Assembly: GCF_022539505.1 (NCBI RefSeq)
Contig: NC_061508.1
Coordinates: forward strand, 68,705,754-68,769,753
Direction: 5' to 3'
DNA length: 64,000 nucleotides
DNA from: Lolium rigidum
Taxonomy: Eukaryota; Streptophyta; Magnoliopsida; Poales; Poaceae
How positions within the stretch are numbered: the stretch's first letter is position 1; each line of letters starts with the position of its first letter. The notes under the pieces were generated by a model. That model saw only the letters and a program-made list of their open reading frames with translations, was not told where the DNA came from and made no database searches. Shown piece by piece: positions 1-10,936 of the stretch. The position numbers and the translations under genes were made by a program.

Positions 1-161
1 TACAAAATAGCAGAAAACAGGGAACTGGCACTGTGGCATCTTTTCAATAGGTTAGTTTTAGAAAATGCATAAAAGTGCCACGAAGTGTAAACAAAACATA
101 TAGCAATTGGTGTAAAACAAGCATGGAGCATCAAAATTTATAGTTACATTTGCAATGTATC
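1..161 (-). mobile_element. Start of a gypsy-type LTR (partial, runs off the left edge)
   Basis: Read on the minus strand from 161, the sequence begins TGATACATTGC and then carries the CTCCATGC, CTAACCTATT and AAGATGCCA blocks seen at the starts of the Athila-like LTRs at 43365 and 48526. It is clearly more diverged than those. The rest of the LTR lies outside the window. No TSD can be judged. Confidence 0.55.
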
Positions 162-950
162 AGACATTCGCATAAAATCATCATAGAACAACATAAAAGA
201 TAAGAAAAAACTTGACCAAATACTTATTGCACATCTTATAGAAACATAACCAGATCATCATATGCCCTCAGGAACATGGGGAAGTACTTACAAGTGCCAA
301 ACATGGTGTGGATCAGAGGCATATGAATTACAACACAATCTGAAATTATAATCTCTCCACCAAATAAAGACAAGATGCCAATCACAAGCATGCAAATAAC
401 ACTTAAAACAATATCCGGGGTTCAATCAATCACAAACTATGAGGGGATGAAGTTGATCTCAGAGATGGTGATGGTGGTCATCACAGTGCTGATGGAGATG
501 TTGATGGAGAAGCCTCCCCCTATGTCAAGGAGGAGTGTTGATGACGATGGCGTCGATTTCCCCTTCATTCTGGAGGCTCTGGTGTGGCAAGATCTGCCCT
601 CTCCCGGAGTAGGAGAGGACTTCCGCCTCCGCCCCTCCCTCTGTAAATCTTGGGAAAAATATGATGTAGGGTTTCTAGCGAGACAGAGTCGTATGTAAAA
701 AGGGGGAGCCGAGGCGACGCTCGAGGCCCAAACGGGCTTGGGTGGCGCGCCTAGCAAGGTATGGCGCACAACCTGGCCTCGTTTGGCCCTCATGGCTCTG
801 CTCGCGTGCTTCTTTGGCCCACGGTCCTTCTCTTTGTGAAAAACTGATTAGGTATTTTACCTTTGATTTTTTAGGTGTCCAGAAGATCTCTGAAACAGGA
901 AAATACGAAAAAGGAGGTTTTCTGCCTCCCAGAAATTAAATACCAATGAA
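162..950 (-). mobile_element. Degenerate gypsy LTR-like sequence
   Basis: The stretch around 460-620 (GATGGTGATGGTGG, GATGGAGAAGCC, then a GC-rich purine/pyrimidine block) resembles in order and content the 3' half of the minus-strand Athila-like LTRs at 42770-42900. The later AAACAGGAAAATACGAAA block at about 893 resembles a stretch nearer the LTR start. No ORF is credible; the predicted ORFs here have no domain. Ends and TSD are not visible, so this is a remnant call only. Confidence 0.4.
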
Positions 951-959
951 AGGGACGTT

Positions 960-1976
960 GTAATTAAATATACTTTAATATGTTAATTCATTTAATTAAC
1001 AAATTAAACATATCCTTTAATTGCCATTTTTCCTATACACCTCCGGAATTATTCCGCACACCTTTCGAACAACTCTGGAACCCTATTCTGGATATATCTC
1101 TCAATTCTGATGAATCCAAAACTATCTCAAGTTTAGTTGAACCCTTAATTGTGTTATCCTACGGTTCGGGAATAACGCTGACATGATGCGAGACAATTTC
1201 TCCGGTCAATCGATCGCTAGGGTGTCTGGATAACCATGGTGATCTCTATGCATTCCATGAAGATATGATCATCGTTTGAACCATTGCATTGAGTCTTATT
1301 ACTTTTGTTAATTAGATACCGGTACTCGTCCGAGATATGATCGTCGTTACCGACAAGGCTATTCAACTCGTCACGTGTGATTCCATCCCCATGACCTAGT
1401 CATACGCTGCACAATTTTCATGGATGTAATCTCACCGAGTGGGGCCATTGTATCTCTCCGTCACGTGGAAGAACAAGTCCCGCTATTGATGCATACGCCT
1501 CAACCCATTCCATTGGAATATCCAACTGCACCTTTATGATCACTCTGTTACGGTGTGATAGTTGATACAACCAAAGCAGCCTCCAACGACAAATACTAGA
1601 TATGATCTCGCTGTCTAAGTATTAAGTCACCACGAGCTTTTATAAACATCGTAACATTGAACTTGATGTGACATTATCGTGTTACAATACTTATGTTCTA
1701 GGTATGTCCATCATTATCATTTATCCAAACAATGTGATCTTATTGTCAATGACACATGTATGTCCATGATCGGGAAACCTCGATCAATGATTGACTACAA
1801 TGAGCTAGATACGCACATGGGTGCTCACTAGGGACCATGTTGTTTGTTTACAATACCGCACATTATTAATGTTTCCGCTTAATATAATTATATCATGGTA
1901 CGAAACTTATTATGAACTTTTAACATATAATAATAAATACTCATCAGTATTTCCCTACAGAGCAATATCTCCAACA
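960..1976 (-). mobile_element. Copia-type LTR fragment (5' part, minus strand)
   Basis: On the minus strand the segment starts TGTTGGAGATATTGC at 1976, the TGTTGGA start shared by many Triticeae Copia (BARE/Angela-like) LTRs. It continues with the usual low-complexity AT stretch and no ORF longer than 76 codons. The 3' boundary was not found; 960 is a rough limit. Assignment to Copia rests on the terminal sequence and general layout only. Confidence 0.5.
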
Positions 1977-3540
1977 AGATGGTGCGCCCATATCTGGCTA
2001 CTACTAGCATGGTGCAAACAGACGAATTTTGGAGCTAGGTGGCACATTTGAGCTTGGGTTTGGTGTAGACGTAGTGGGGGCATGTTGGAGTAGCATGGCC
2101 GATATTGGCCTGAATGGGTCACAATGTTTGGGTGCGAGAATCATCTATGGTGGCGCTAGAACGTCGAGGTATGCTAGGTAGCTCCTCTCTCGATCCAGCA
2201 TGCTCCAATAGGCGAGTAAGCCGAGGCGACGATGACGTCCTGGACATGGAGGTGGTCTAGCATGGAACAAAAATTGTGGTGTGGTGCCCCGACAATTGTG
2301 AGGTGCGATGGAGCTATGTGGTCAACGACATGATCACCCTACCCAACTTGCAGCTCCTTTCTCTTCGTGGTTGGGTTCATGAGAAATCCAAGCATGTAAT
2401 TTAGTCGGTGTCGGTCACGTCGATGACACTGATGCCTTCAACTAACATTCTCGATCTTCTTTGCGTCGTTGTTGATCTTGCTTTGATCATGGCTAACGGG
2501 ATTGGTCTTAAGATCTCAGGGTGAAAACCTAAACTACATCGAAGAGTGTTGCAGCGATGAATACATTGCTACCTTCTTGGAGTCATTGCCTTGGGTGTTC
2601 TTATCCCTTGTGGCCCGACTAGTTTGCAATGGCTACTCATGATGGCTCTATGGTAGTGGGGAAGATGTGTGGCAAACTTAAACCACAATTTGACATTGAG
2701 GTGGCAACCTCGGTTTAATATGCAACAACTGTCCTATGGTTCAAGATCTTGTGAAAAGATAGAGATGATAACCTAGAAGAGGATGGATAGGTTTTACAAA
2801 TTTTTATTTAGTTATTTGTCCATTTTCGGTTTTGCTGATAAATAAAATGGCCTAATGTAAAACTAGCTGAATCAACCTATATGATGATAAGAGTATTTCA
2901 AGCACGAAAGTTATCACAAAGTTAACAATAGTGGCTACTAAGATCTTGGGTATAAATAGTTAGCCGTGTTGGAGACGATGATATAACCTGATGTTCACTC
3001 CCATTACATTTTTTTTTGAGAGGCGTGCAATACCATTAAGGACTCTCAAACGCCACAAAGGCTTCTCTTTGGGCCTCTTCTGAGAAGAAGGAACCCAATA
3101 ACTAATGATAGATCTTGAGCTGGCCTCCAAATTCTCACAAACTTTTTATGAAGCAAATTTACATGCTGAATGCTTCAGGGATAGTCTAGCCTCCTAGGCT
3201 TTTCCACGAAGGCAAGAGTAACACGCCATCTTGATTAATTGAAGGGGGTTGAGAGGGAAGGGGGATACGAGATCTCAAGATTTGGTGTTGCAGTATGGTT
3301 ATATGATACATGTAGCTGGTTCAGAAAACCTCAAAAATCATATGAAAATCAGCATTATCTATGTTTGATCATATTCGTAGACAAAAATAAGAATACCCAG
3401 ACAAAAATATGAATATTTACAATATCGATATCCATCATAAAATATAGTTTTCTAGTATATTTGCTGAATTTTAATTAATGATTGTTTTTGTATACATCTA
3501 GTCAAACTTCGCAAGTTTGGGTTTTCAATCCCAAGTGTCT
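1977..3540. other. Intergenic stretch without a recognisable gene
   Basis: No ORF with a recognisable domain and no tRNA or rRNA is seen. A poly-T tract followed by GAGAGG near 3008-3021 may be the tail of a minus-strand retroposon. The part from 3290 to 3500 is AT-rich. Nothing further can be supported. Confidence 0.5.
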
Positions 3541-4191
3541 CCTCACACTTTTGCCATGCTGACGTACTTAGTCAACGAAGAACTGAAGTTACAATATTAG
3601 CAATCTCCAGCCTAGGACCAAACAACAATGGCTACTACTAGCCTAGTCTACCACCTCTACTACCATCGCCGTCGCAACTACAGTCACGCGACCCTCAGTT
3701 CAAGATGGTCGCAGGCTTTTACCGGTCTTTCCCATTCTCTCTCTCTCTCTACTCACTGCCCTGCCAATCTACGCATGTGCTCGATCGGGGGGCACCCTGC
3801 GCACACGCAAACAAGCTCCAATACAAAAGCTTACACCATGGCTCAGCCTGCCAAGCCATCTCGACTGACTGACTGATTGATTGATTGATTCCTGATATTT
3901 GATGGATATTTTGATGGAGGGACGGATATCTGAATCCTTCTGACATGCACCAATTTGACACGCCCTCCTCCTGATCATCACCTCGTTTCATTTCTTGTCC
4001 TGAATCCGGTCCTATCTTCTTCCCTGAACTCTCGCACGGCCTCCTCCTGGTCCTGCCATTATAAGCGGCAAATGCAAGTGCAGGACGCCACGCTCCCGGC
4101 GCTAGCTTCTGTTTCGGGTTCAAGCCGTGCCGGCGGTGAGTGACGGCACCGTGGTCCTCGTCGCCGGCGGCGGCTCTGTCTCCTAGCTCCA
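3541..4191 (+). promoter_or_regulatory. Proximal promoter and 5' leader of the bZIP gene (putative)
   Basis: This is the 650 bp before the inferred start codon. Seen: a TGACGTAC box at 3560-3567 (TGACG is the core that TGA-type bZIP proteins bind), a GTCAAC stretch just after it (reverse of the TTGAC W-box core), a CT-rich pyrimidine patch at 3735-3750 and a TATAAG at 4059-4064, about 130 bp upstream of the ATG. The transcription start is not determined. The TGACG box suggests, but does not show, autoregulation by the encoded factor. Confidence 0.4.
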
Positions 4192-7100
4192 ATGCATCGT
4201 CACCCTGGGCCTTTCCACGTCTTCAGGTAAACACACACGAGTACACTACAGTAGAAGAGAAAGCGATTGCTGGTGTCTCCTAGCGCAAGCTTATACTATT
4301 CCCGGTGGCAAGCTGTGTCTGGCTTGTCCCTTGCTCTCTAGTGCCGCGAGCTACTGTCTTCTCCTCTGGACCGGCTCGTCTAGCTCGCTAACCTTTGTCG
4401 CCTTTGCCTCGTGCGCCTGCAGGGCGGAGGAGCGTGGTGGTGCTGGTGGTGGCACGGCTGGATTCCACCACCGCATCGGAGATGGCGCCGCGCAGTTCCC
4501 TCCCGAGCTCTACCACCACCACCACCACCCTCGCAGTAACTCCTGCATTCCGAGAACTATTCACTCTGTTCCCTTGGATCTTTGCGCGCGTCACTCTGAT
4601 GCGTTTTTTGTTTGGTGTGGGGTGTGAAGGCCCCAACCCCAGCTCCAAGTCCTCCAGCAACGTCACCTTCGCCCCGCAGCCGCTCCTTGCCAATGCGGGG
4701 CAGCAGCATGGAGTAGCGGCGACGCTCGGCATGGCGGCGCCGGGGATGGCGGCGACGGAGGCCGGCCGGTTCTTCCTGCCGAGAGGGGTGGCGCAGCAGC
4801 AGCAGCAGCTCGAGAACTGGGGCGACTCCGTGTCCGGCGTCGTCGTCACCAGCCCGCTCACCGAGACCTCCACGGACCTCGACGACAGCGGCGACATGCG
4901 CCACCGCGCCTCGATGGTTGGTGCCCGGCCAGTCCTTGCTCCGTTTTCTTGCTCTTGGTTAACTCGCCGTGTAATGCAGTTCTGTGCTGTCCCGTGTTGG
5001 CAGGGTGGCGGCGGCGGCGACGGCGACGGCGCTGGGCAGCGAAGGCTGGGCTGCGTGGATTCCTCGGACAGAAGAGGGGACCAAAAGGTGATTGCAGAAA
5101 CCGGCGCCATGAAACCTGATCGTGTAGGTGCCAAACTATGGCTGGATTTGCTGCGTATGATCATGGCTGACATGTGCTGAGCACGGTGCGTTCCTCTGTG
5201 ATTTGCAGATGTCTCGGAGGCTTGCGCAGAACCGCGAGGCGGCCCGGAAGAGCCGGATCAAGAAGAAGGTGGTTATTTTGGGGCCGATTTGTTTGCTTAC
5301 TTTTTCTTGGGAAAAATATGGGGAGTTGGGGATGGAGTGACGAGTGAGCTATAGATTTGTTTTACCACTAGACATTTTTATGAGACAACAATTACATGGA
5401 CCTTGCTACTTTCCTGTGACATTTTAACCAAACAAGTAGCAACCCTTCCTTGTTACTCATGGGGGCATGCCATTGAATCCTGTGAGTTTTTCTTCATTCA
5501 GTGTTTGCTAGTCTGCCTTACTGTCTAGGGTTTGGTCAAAGTCAAGATTTGTAATCTTTGACCAACTATCCAAGATTATATATCAATATATTCATAATCA
5601 AATGTAAATGATATGATAATATATTGCATTATGGTACTAATGATATTATTTTTATTTTCTAAATAATACTCTCTCTAATTCATATTACTTGACACGAGTA
5701 TGGATATACCTCGAACTAAAATATATCTAGATACATCTATATTAGAGGCTGAGTGATATGAAACAGAGCATAAGTAGTATATTTCAAGCTGCTGACTACT
5801 GTTCAATTAGTATGGCAGAGGGTGATTCTGCACTTATTTGAATGTATGGTCAACGTGGGGACCTCCAACTGCATTATGATTTTTAAACTTGCTGTACCTA
5901 TCATAGTATTTTTTTTTTTTGAGAAAGCTAGTATCATCTTATACTGAATCTTCCTCCCATTAGTACAGTATCTGTGATAAACTGAAAACATCAGGATTAA
6001 TATAGTTTTCCATATGATGTGATTTTGTTGCTGATCGTAAACGTCATAAAATGTCCACTTGGATTTTTTTAAAAATCTTGATAAACATGGGGGCACTACT
6101 TTTCCGATTTGCAGGCTTACCTTCAGCAGTTGGAAAGCAGCCGATCCAAGTTGGAGCAATTGGAGCAAGAACTTCAGAGGGCAAGGCAGCAGGTAAACTC
6201 TTCAGCTTCACTACGAATTGCAACCGATTTGGGGTTCGTAGTTATTGATTGAATCCCCGATGATCTCACATGGGTATGTTGTGTTTCAGGGAATGTTTAT
6301 CGCGGGTGGAAGCTCCGGTGATCACTCAAGTGGAGGTAATGATATTTCCAGTGCTTACTTTTTAATTACATCATGGCATGTACACAATATCATAACTTTT
6401 TCCAAGAGTTGCAGGGCAGTTCACCTTTGGTTTGAAACTATTCAACTAGGATGCAGTATTACATCGTCGATTTCAAAGTAGTTTGGTTCAAATTTGTTAG
6501 GCAAGCAATGCTGCACGAATTGGTAGTTTTCATTCTGCTGAAAAAGAATTTACTGTTCTTTCAGGTGCCTTGGCATTTGATTTGGAGTACGCACGATGGC
6601 TTGACGACCACCAACGCCACATCAACAACCTCAGGGTGGCCGTGGTCGCAAACATGAACGACGACGAACTGCGCATCCTTGTCGAATCTGTGATGTTGCA
6701 CTACGACGATCTCTTCAGCCTGAAGAGCTTCGCGACCAAGTCCGACGTGTTCCACGTCATGTCGGGCATGTGGATGAGCCCTGCCGAGCGGTTCTTCATG
6801 TGGCTCGGGGGGTTTCGTTCGTCTGAACTCCTCAAGGTATTCTTATAGTCAGTAACCTTTGCAGCTGGAATATGAATCACAGAGAACCTCTCTGTACGCT
6901 ATTTTGTCTGAAGTCAGCATTATCCTGTCTCTTGATATTGAAATGTTCAGGTTCTTGCGAGCCAGCTTGAGCCCCTGACGGATCAGCAGCTGATGGGCAT
7001 CTGCAGTCTGCAGCAGTCGTCGCAGCAGGCCGAGGACGCGCTGTCGCAGGGGATGGAGGCCCTGCAGCAGGGGCTAGCCGAGACCCTGGCCGCCGCCGCG

Positions 7101-7439
7101 GGGGTCGGGCCCCTGGCCACCGGCGCCGACAACGTGACCAACTACATGGGTCAGATGGCCATCGCCATGGGGAAGCTGAGCACGCTCGAGAACTTCCTCC
7201 GTCAGGTGCGTACAACAACACCGTACTGAAAAGGAGTCTTTGCATTGTTCGTTCGTTGCCTGACGATCGACCGTCTTGGTGTGCGCCGGCAGGGCGACCT
7301 GCTGAGGCAGCAGACGCTGCAGCAGCTACACCGGATCCTGACGACCCGGCAGGCGGCGCGCGCGCTGCTCGTCATCAGCGACTACTTCTCCCGGCTCCGG
7401 GCGTTGAGCTCCCTATGGCTGGCGCGGCCGAGGGAATAA
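4192..7439 (+). CDS. TGA-type bZIP transcription factor with DOG1 domain (10 exons, 458 codons)
   Basis: Nuclear DNA-binding protein of the TGA/HBP-1b family, which binds TGACG elements as dimers. Exons inferred from GT/AG borders with consistent phase: 4192-4226, 4423-4535, 4630-4916, 5004-5087, 5209-5268, 6115-6192, 6290-6335, 6565-6836, 6951-7205, 7293-7439 (TAA). The first exon is only 35 nt and is the least certain. The N-terminus has His-, Gln- and Gly-rich runs and the family block ENWGDS...SPLTETSTDLDD. The basic region is at about residues 174-193 (NREAARKSR; N181-x7-R189). The zipper leucines are L199, L206 and L213. The DOG1 domain starts near residue 236 (LAFDLEYARWL, MWLGGFRSSELLK), followed by the Gln-rich QQSSQQAEDALSQGMEALQQ region and a conserved C-terminus ending ARPRE. 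Residues I190-K191 replace the usual Leu-Arg after KSR. No frameshift or internal stop, so it is probably functional. It may be LIGULELESS2-like, but I did not assign a symbol. Confidence 0.93.
5530..5665. repeat. AT-rich MITE-like segment in intron 5
   Basis: The sequence around GGTCAAAGTCAAG...CTTTGACC with an AT-rich core resembles internal parts of small Tc1/mariner-type MITEs common in Triticeae introns. Clear terminal inverted repeats were not found, so it may be a fragment of the neighbouring Stowaway-like element or an unrelated AT stretch. Confidence 0.3.
5669..5770. mobile_element. Stowaway-like MITE in intron 5 of the bZIP gene
   Basis: About 102 bp flanked by TA dinucleotides (5667-5668 and 5771-5772), the Tc1/mariner target. 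The left end CTCTCTCTAATTCATATTAC pairs imperfectly with the right end GTGATATGAAACAGAGCA as a terminal inverted repeat. The interior has TATCTAGATACATCTAT, typical of Stowaway elements. It sits in the 846-bp intron 5, away from the splice sites, and probably has no effect on the coding sequence. Confidence 0.65.
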
Positions 7440-7732
7440 CTGACTAGCATGGGGTCGCCGGCGTTCAACCAGCTCACGGGCAGAATGGTTGTATCCCAAG
7501 GAGATTTTGACTAGTACCGATTAACTCCTGGATTCAGCTGAGTGCCATGACGATTCTTTGTTCTCCGGTGGTTTAGTATCAGGAAGGAAGAATCATCGGT
7601 TGCTATGTGGCATAGCGCGGCGCATGGCTGGCTTGGCTGCTGCTAAGTATGAGTGTACAACTACTAGTGTAACCGTAACCGTACGTAACAAGTGAAAATG
7701 TCTTAACCCATCCAAAACGGAGTCTTAGTACT
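7440..7732 (+). other. Putative 3' untranslated region of the bZIP gene
   Basis: Sequence directly after the TAA stop and before the C-rich tract. It has no ORF and no transposon signature. A canonical AATAAA is not seen, so the polyadenylation site cannot be placed. Confidence 0.45.
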
Positions 7733-7766
7733 CCCCCCCCCCCCCCCACCCCCACCCCCACCCCCA
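7733..7766. repeat. C-run and (CCCCCA)n tract, G-quadruplex-capable on the minus strand
   Basis: Fifteen C residues (7733-7747) are followed by ACCCCC units ending at 7766. The minus strand therefore has G-tracts of five or more separated by single T residues, a strong G-quadruplex pattern. It lies about 300 bp past the bZIP stop codon. Homopolymer length is often unreliable in assemblies. Confidence 0.85.
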
Positions 7767-7836
7767 CAAAGGAAGAATGTGTCTGCAAAAAATGTCTCAT
7801 GTAAATTTGAAGCAGTGCTAGCCGAACAGTACTGGA

Positions 7837-9125
7837 AAATGGGGCATTTGCACCGGTTGGTAAGGACCATATGCACCGGATGCCCAACCGGTGCATAGCA
7901 TCCGGTGCAAAAGCCCCCTCCCCCTAGCACCGGTTCAGTTGCGAACTGGTGCTAAAGGGGGCACCACGTGGCGGCTGCTGGATGCCCCAACGAGAGGACC
8001 TTTAGCACCGTGTACTAAAGGGTCTACCGTGGCAGGAAAACCCTTTCACTCCCTTTTTTTTTCTTTCAGAATTTTTAATATTTTAGTTATTTCATAAGTT
8101 TAATCTCTAACTACCCTTATCTCTAGTCCAATTACTTACTCGTGCTCAAACTTTCCGTTCGGTCATCCATCCTCTCACTACTCTAGCACTAGCACGCTTA
8201 ACTTCCAAGTTCCTTTCCGTCCCGCATCCAACTGCTTCGCGTGCATATATGTGATATTATTATCATATCAATCATATTAACATGTTGGTCGATGTCATAT
8301 TTCTTTATTGTTCGAATTTCAAATAATTATTTTAATAAACAAAAGTAATGATGTAATAATAATCTTAAATAAATAAATAAGCATTAACTTTACAATTTGT
8401 ATTATTTTTAATTATTTTCAAATTTTTCAATTTTTCAATTTTTTTGCCAAACCTAAAACCTGAAAATTTGAAAATCTTATAATTTGCTAAAAGTAATAGT
8501 AATCTTTATGTAGGATGCAATTATTAATTTTAATTTTTTAAAAATAAAAAAATCCTAAATTTCTAGCAGAAAACTAAAATCTTCCTGCTTTCATATTTTA
8601 ATTTGGAATTTTGAGAATCTAAAAATTGGCTAACCGGGTAAACCCAGGTGAATTCGGATGTAACTTTTTCCCACGATCATGTTGATATATTATGCACTTT
8701 TTTCCGACGTCGTAGGCAAAAGTTAATGCCATTTTACCTTTTTCTAAACTTTTTATGCAAAAAAATCAAAATTCAAATTTGTTAATTTTTCCTAATAGTA
8801 GGTTGCGTAACATACAGGAATCTCAAAAGATTTTATTTTTTGAATTTTCTATTTTCTTTTCTATTTTATAGTGTTAAAAAGGCGATCCAAGGGGGGGTGG
8901 AGGCACGTGGGGAGCAGAAAAACCTTTAGCACCGGTTCGTGTGCTAAAAGGTAGACCTTTAGGGTTCGCGGCTGACGCCAACCCTTTAGCACCGTTTCGT
9001 GGCACGAACCGGTGCTAAAAGGTCCCGCACGAACCGGTGCTAATGCCGCGGCTGGTCCCCTGGACGTCATTAGCACTGGTTTGTGCCAAATCCGGTGCTA
9101 ATGCCCTTTGGAGAAAAAAACCAAA
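7837..9125. mobile_element. Degenerate DNA transposon with AGCACCGGTTC palindromes (CACTA-like)
   Basis: Both ends share an inverted block: GGGGCATTTGCACCGG on the left and CCGGTGCTAATGCCC on the right. Repeated palindromic units of the type TAGCACCGGTTC/GAACCGGTGCTA cluster at 7850-7957 and 8929-9107. The interior 8040-8880 is AT-rich and non-coding. Clusters of short motifs near the ends are typical of CACTA subterminal regions in grasses. Exact ends and a TSD could not be fixed, so the class is tentative. Confidence 0.5.
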
Positions 9126-10166
9126 AACCTTTTTTCACTACAAGAAAAAAGGCATGTAGAGACATCCAATTTAGAGGCTAGAGACGCTATATTTCATCTC
9201 TATATGGTTGTAAAGACGCTAATATAAAGCGTCGTAGGAACATCTTCTTATGCACCGTCTCAAATACCACAAAGACGCATTGCCCAGCGTCTCAAAGGTA
9301 AAATGAGACGTTTCTCAAAACGTGTTTATGCTGGTTGAGGCGCTTTGTAGATGTCGTACATATCGTCTCTACCAACCATTAACTCGCTTTATTGCAACTT
9401 AAATAGATATTATTTCATGTTATATAAATAAATTTATTCTTCAAATCAAATTTGCACGAGCGCACATAGTATGATTAAAGTCAAATTCTATTCATCAAAG
9501 ATAAACAAAGCAACACAAAAGTACAGTGCACTACAAAAAAAATCTATTATATTACTTGATGGCACTGTACTTTACAAGTGAAATGTGCATTCTTACAAAG
9601 ATTGCATACATGGCTGAATAACACATAAACTTCCGTACAAGATTTGCATACACGACTGAATAATACATAGAATTTCCGTATGCAATTTCCCGACGAAGCA
9701 GAATTATTCTATTAGATCCTGAAATAATCTGCTATCCGGTTCACTTCTTTGGCAGACTTTCTTTGCTCTATACTACTCCGCTTCAAAAATGTTCATAAAA
9801 ATAATCCTGTAAAGGAACATATACACTTGAAAAATCAGTATGTAAACTATTAACAATTTTACAACAAATTAATATGATTATGATCATAAATTAAATTACG
9901 TGTGCAGCAGAAAAAAAATTCTCGAGGTCCAGTCCGATCGAAGACATATATACACATATATGTACTAGACGAGTCCAGCAAAACCTGATCCTGTTTGCAC
10001 ATAATTCGAAGGTAGATGCATAAAAAACATTTAGAAATTTAAACGTTAGTTCCTGGTGGTCCGTGCAATTGGTGCCCTCCGCTTTGCATGCCACCTCCAA
10101 GAGTTGGCTCGTTTATTATCCTTTTGTGCAAAATCTACATCAATATCAGTGAGCAACAGCCAAATA

Positions 10167-10495
10167 CATGGACGAACTCTAATCTGCACCATAAAAGGAA
10201 AGGTCTCAGAGATAATAGATGCGGAAGAGGCACATACTTGTAGAGAGGAATAAGGAGGCAATGCGCAGTGAGCATTTGATCAAGTCCAGCGGGAAGGAAC
10301 TCCAACGCCAAGAAACAGACAATCTAGTAACATGGACGAACTCTAATCTGCACAATAAAAGGAAAGGTTTCAGAGATCTTAGAAGCGGAAGAGGCACATA
10401 CTTGCAGAGAGGAATCAGGAGGCAATGCGCAGTGAGCATTTGATCAAGTCAAGCGGGAAGGAACTCCAATGCCAAGAAACAGCCAATCTAATCGA
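10167..10495. repeat. 164-bp direct tandem duplication inside the CACTA element
   Basis: Two adjacent copies start CATGGACGAACTCTAATCTG at 10167 and 10331. They share the blocks AGGCACATACTTG and GGCAATGCGCAGTGAGCATT with a few substitutions. On the minus strand this part reads like intron/exon sequence belonging with the captured exon at 10490-10643. Confidence 0.85.
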
Positions 10496-10643
10496 TGAGT
10501 AACTCACCAGATTCAGCTACAACCAAGTGGAGCATCGGAATCGCAGTCGCATGGGTGGGAAGAATAGAATTAGCACGTATGGCCTCTCGCCGGAGAGCAG
10601 AGTCCTTGCAGATTGAAACCGCGATCAGATCGCCTGGCGCCAT
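10490..10643 (-). pseudogene. Possible captured first exon of a host gene (51-codon ORF)
   Basis: On the minus strand an ATG at 10643 opens a frame beginning MAPGDLIAVSICKDSALRRE and continuing to a TAG near 10491. Inside its end lies GAATCTG|GTGAGTTAC, a strong splice-donor match. This is richer in GC than the surrounding transposon and looks like a 5' exon followed by an intron. Grass CACTA elements are known to capture gene fragments. I do not recognise the protein, and a chance ORF is possible. Confidence 0.35.
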
Positions 10644-10936
10644 GGCGGCGGCCCTAGGTTAAACACGGGATGGGGAATATAACAACATAGGGTCATGGTT
10701 ATTTTTTAGAATAATATAATCGTGGGTTAGTAGGGACCTTATGTTATTATTAAAGCCTAAGATTTAGGACAATTTGTGGTGCGTCTCAACAAAGGGCTCC
10801 CCTAGCTAGCGCACGATCGCTCGAGCGGTCACATCCGACCAGAAATTTATATTTTTAGTAACATTCGAAATTACTATTTATAGAAAAATTTTCTTTTTTG
10901 GCAAAAAGTTCTGACGAAATATACTATATAGGGAAA

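Noticed and set aside
4388..5173. 261-codon minus-strand ORF over the bZIP gene
   Set aside because: Antisense shadow of GC-rich exons 2-4; the plus-strand exons carry the recognised protein family.
7603..7930. Gly-rich ORFs on the minus strand
   Set aside because: Produced by the poly-C tract; low complexity only.
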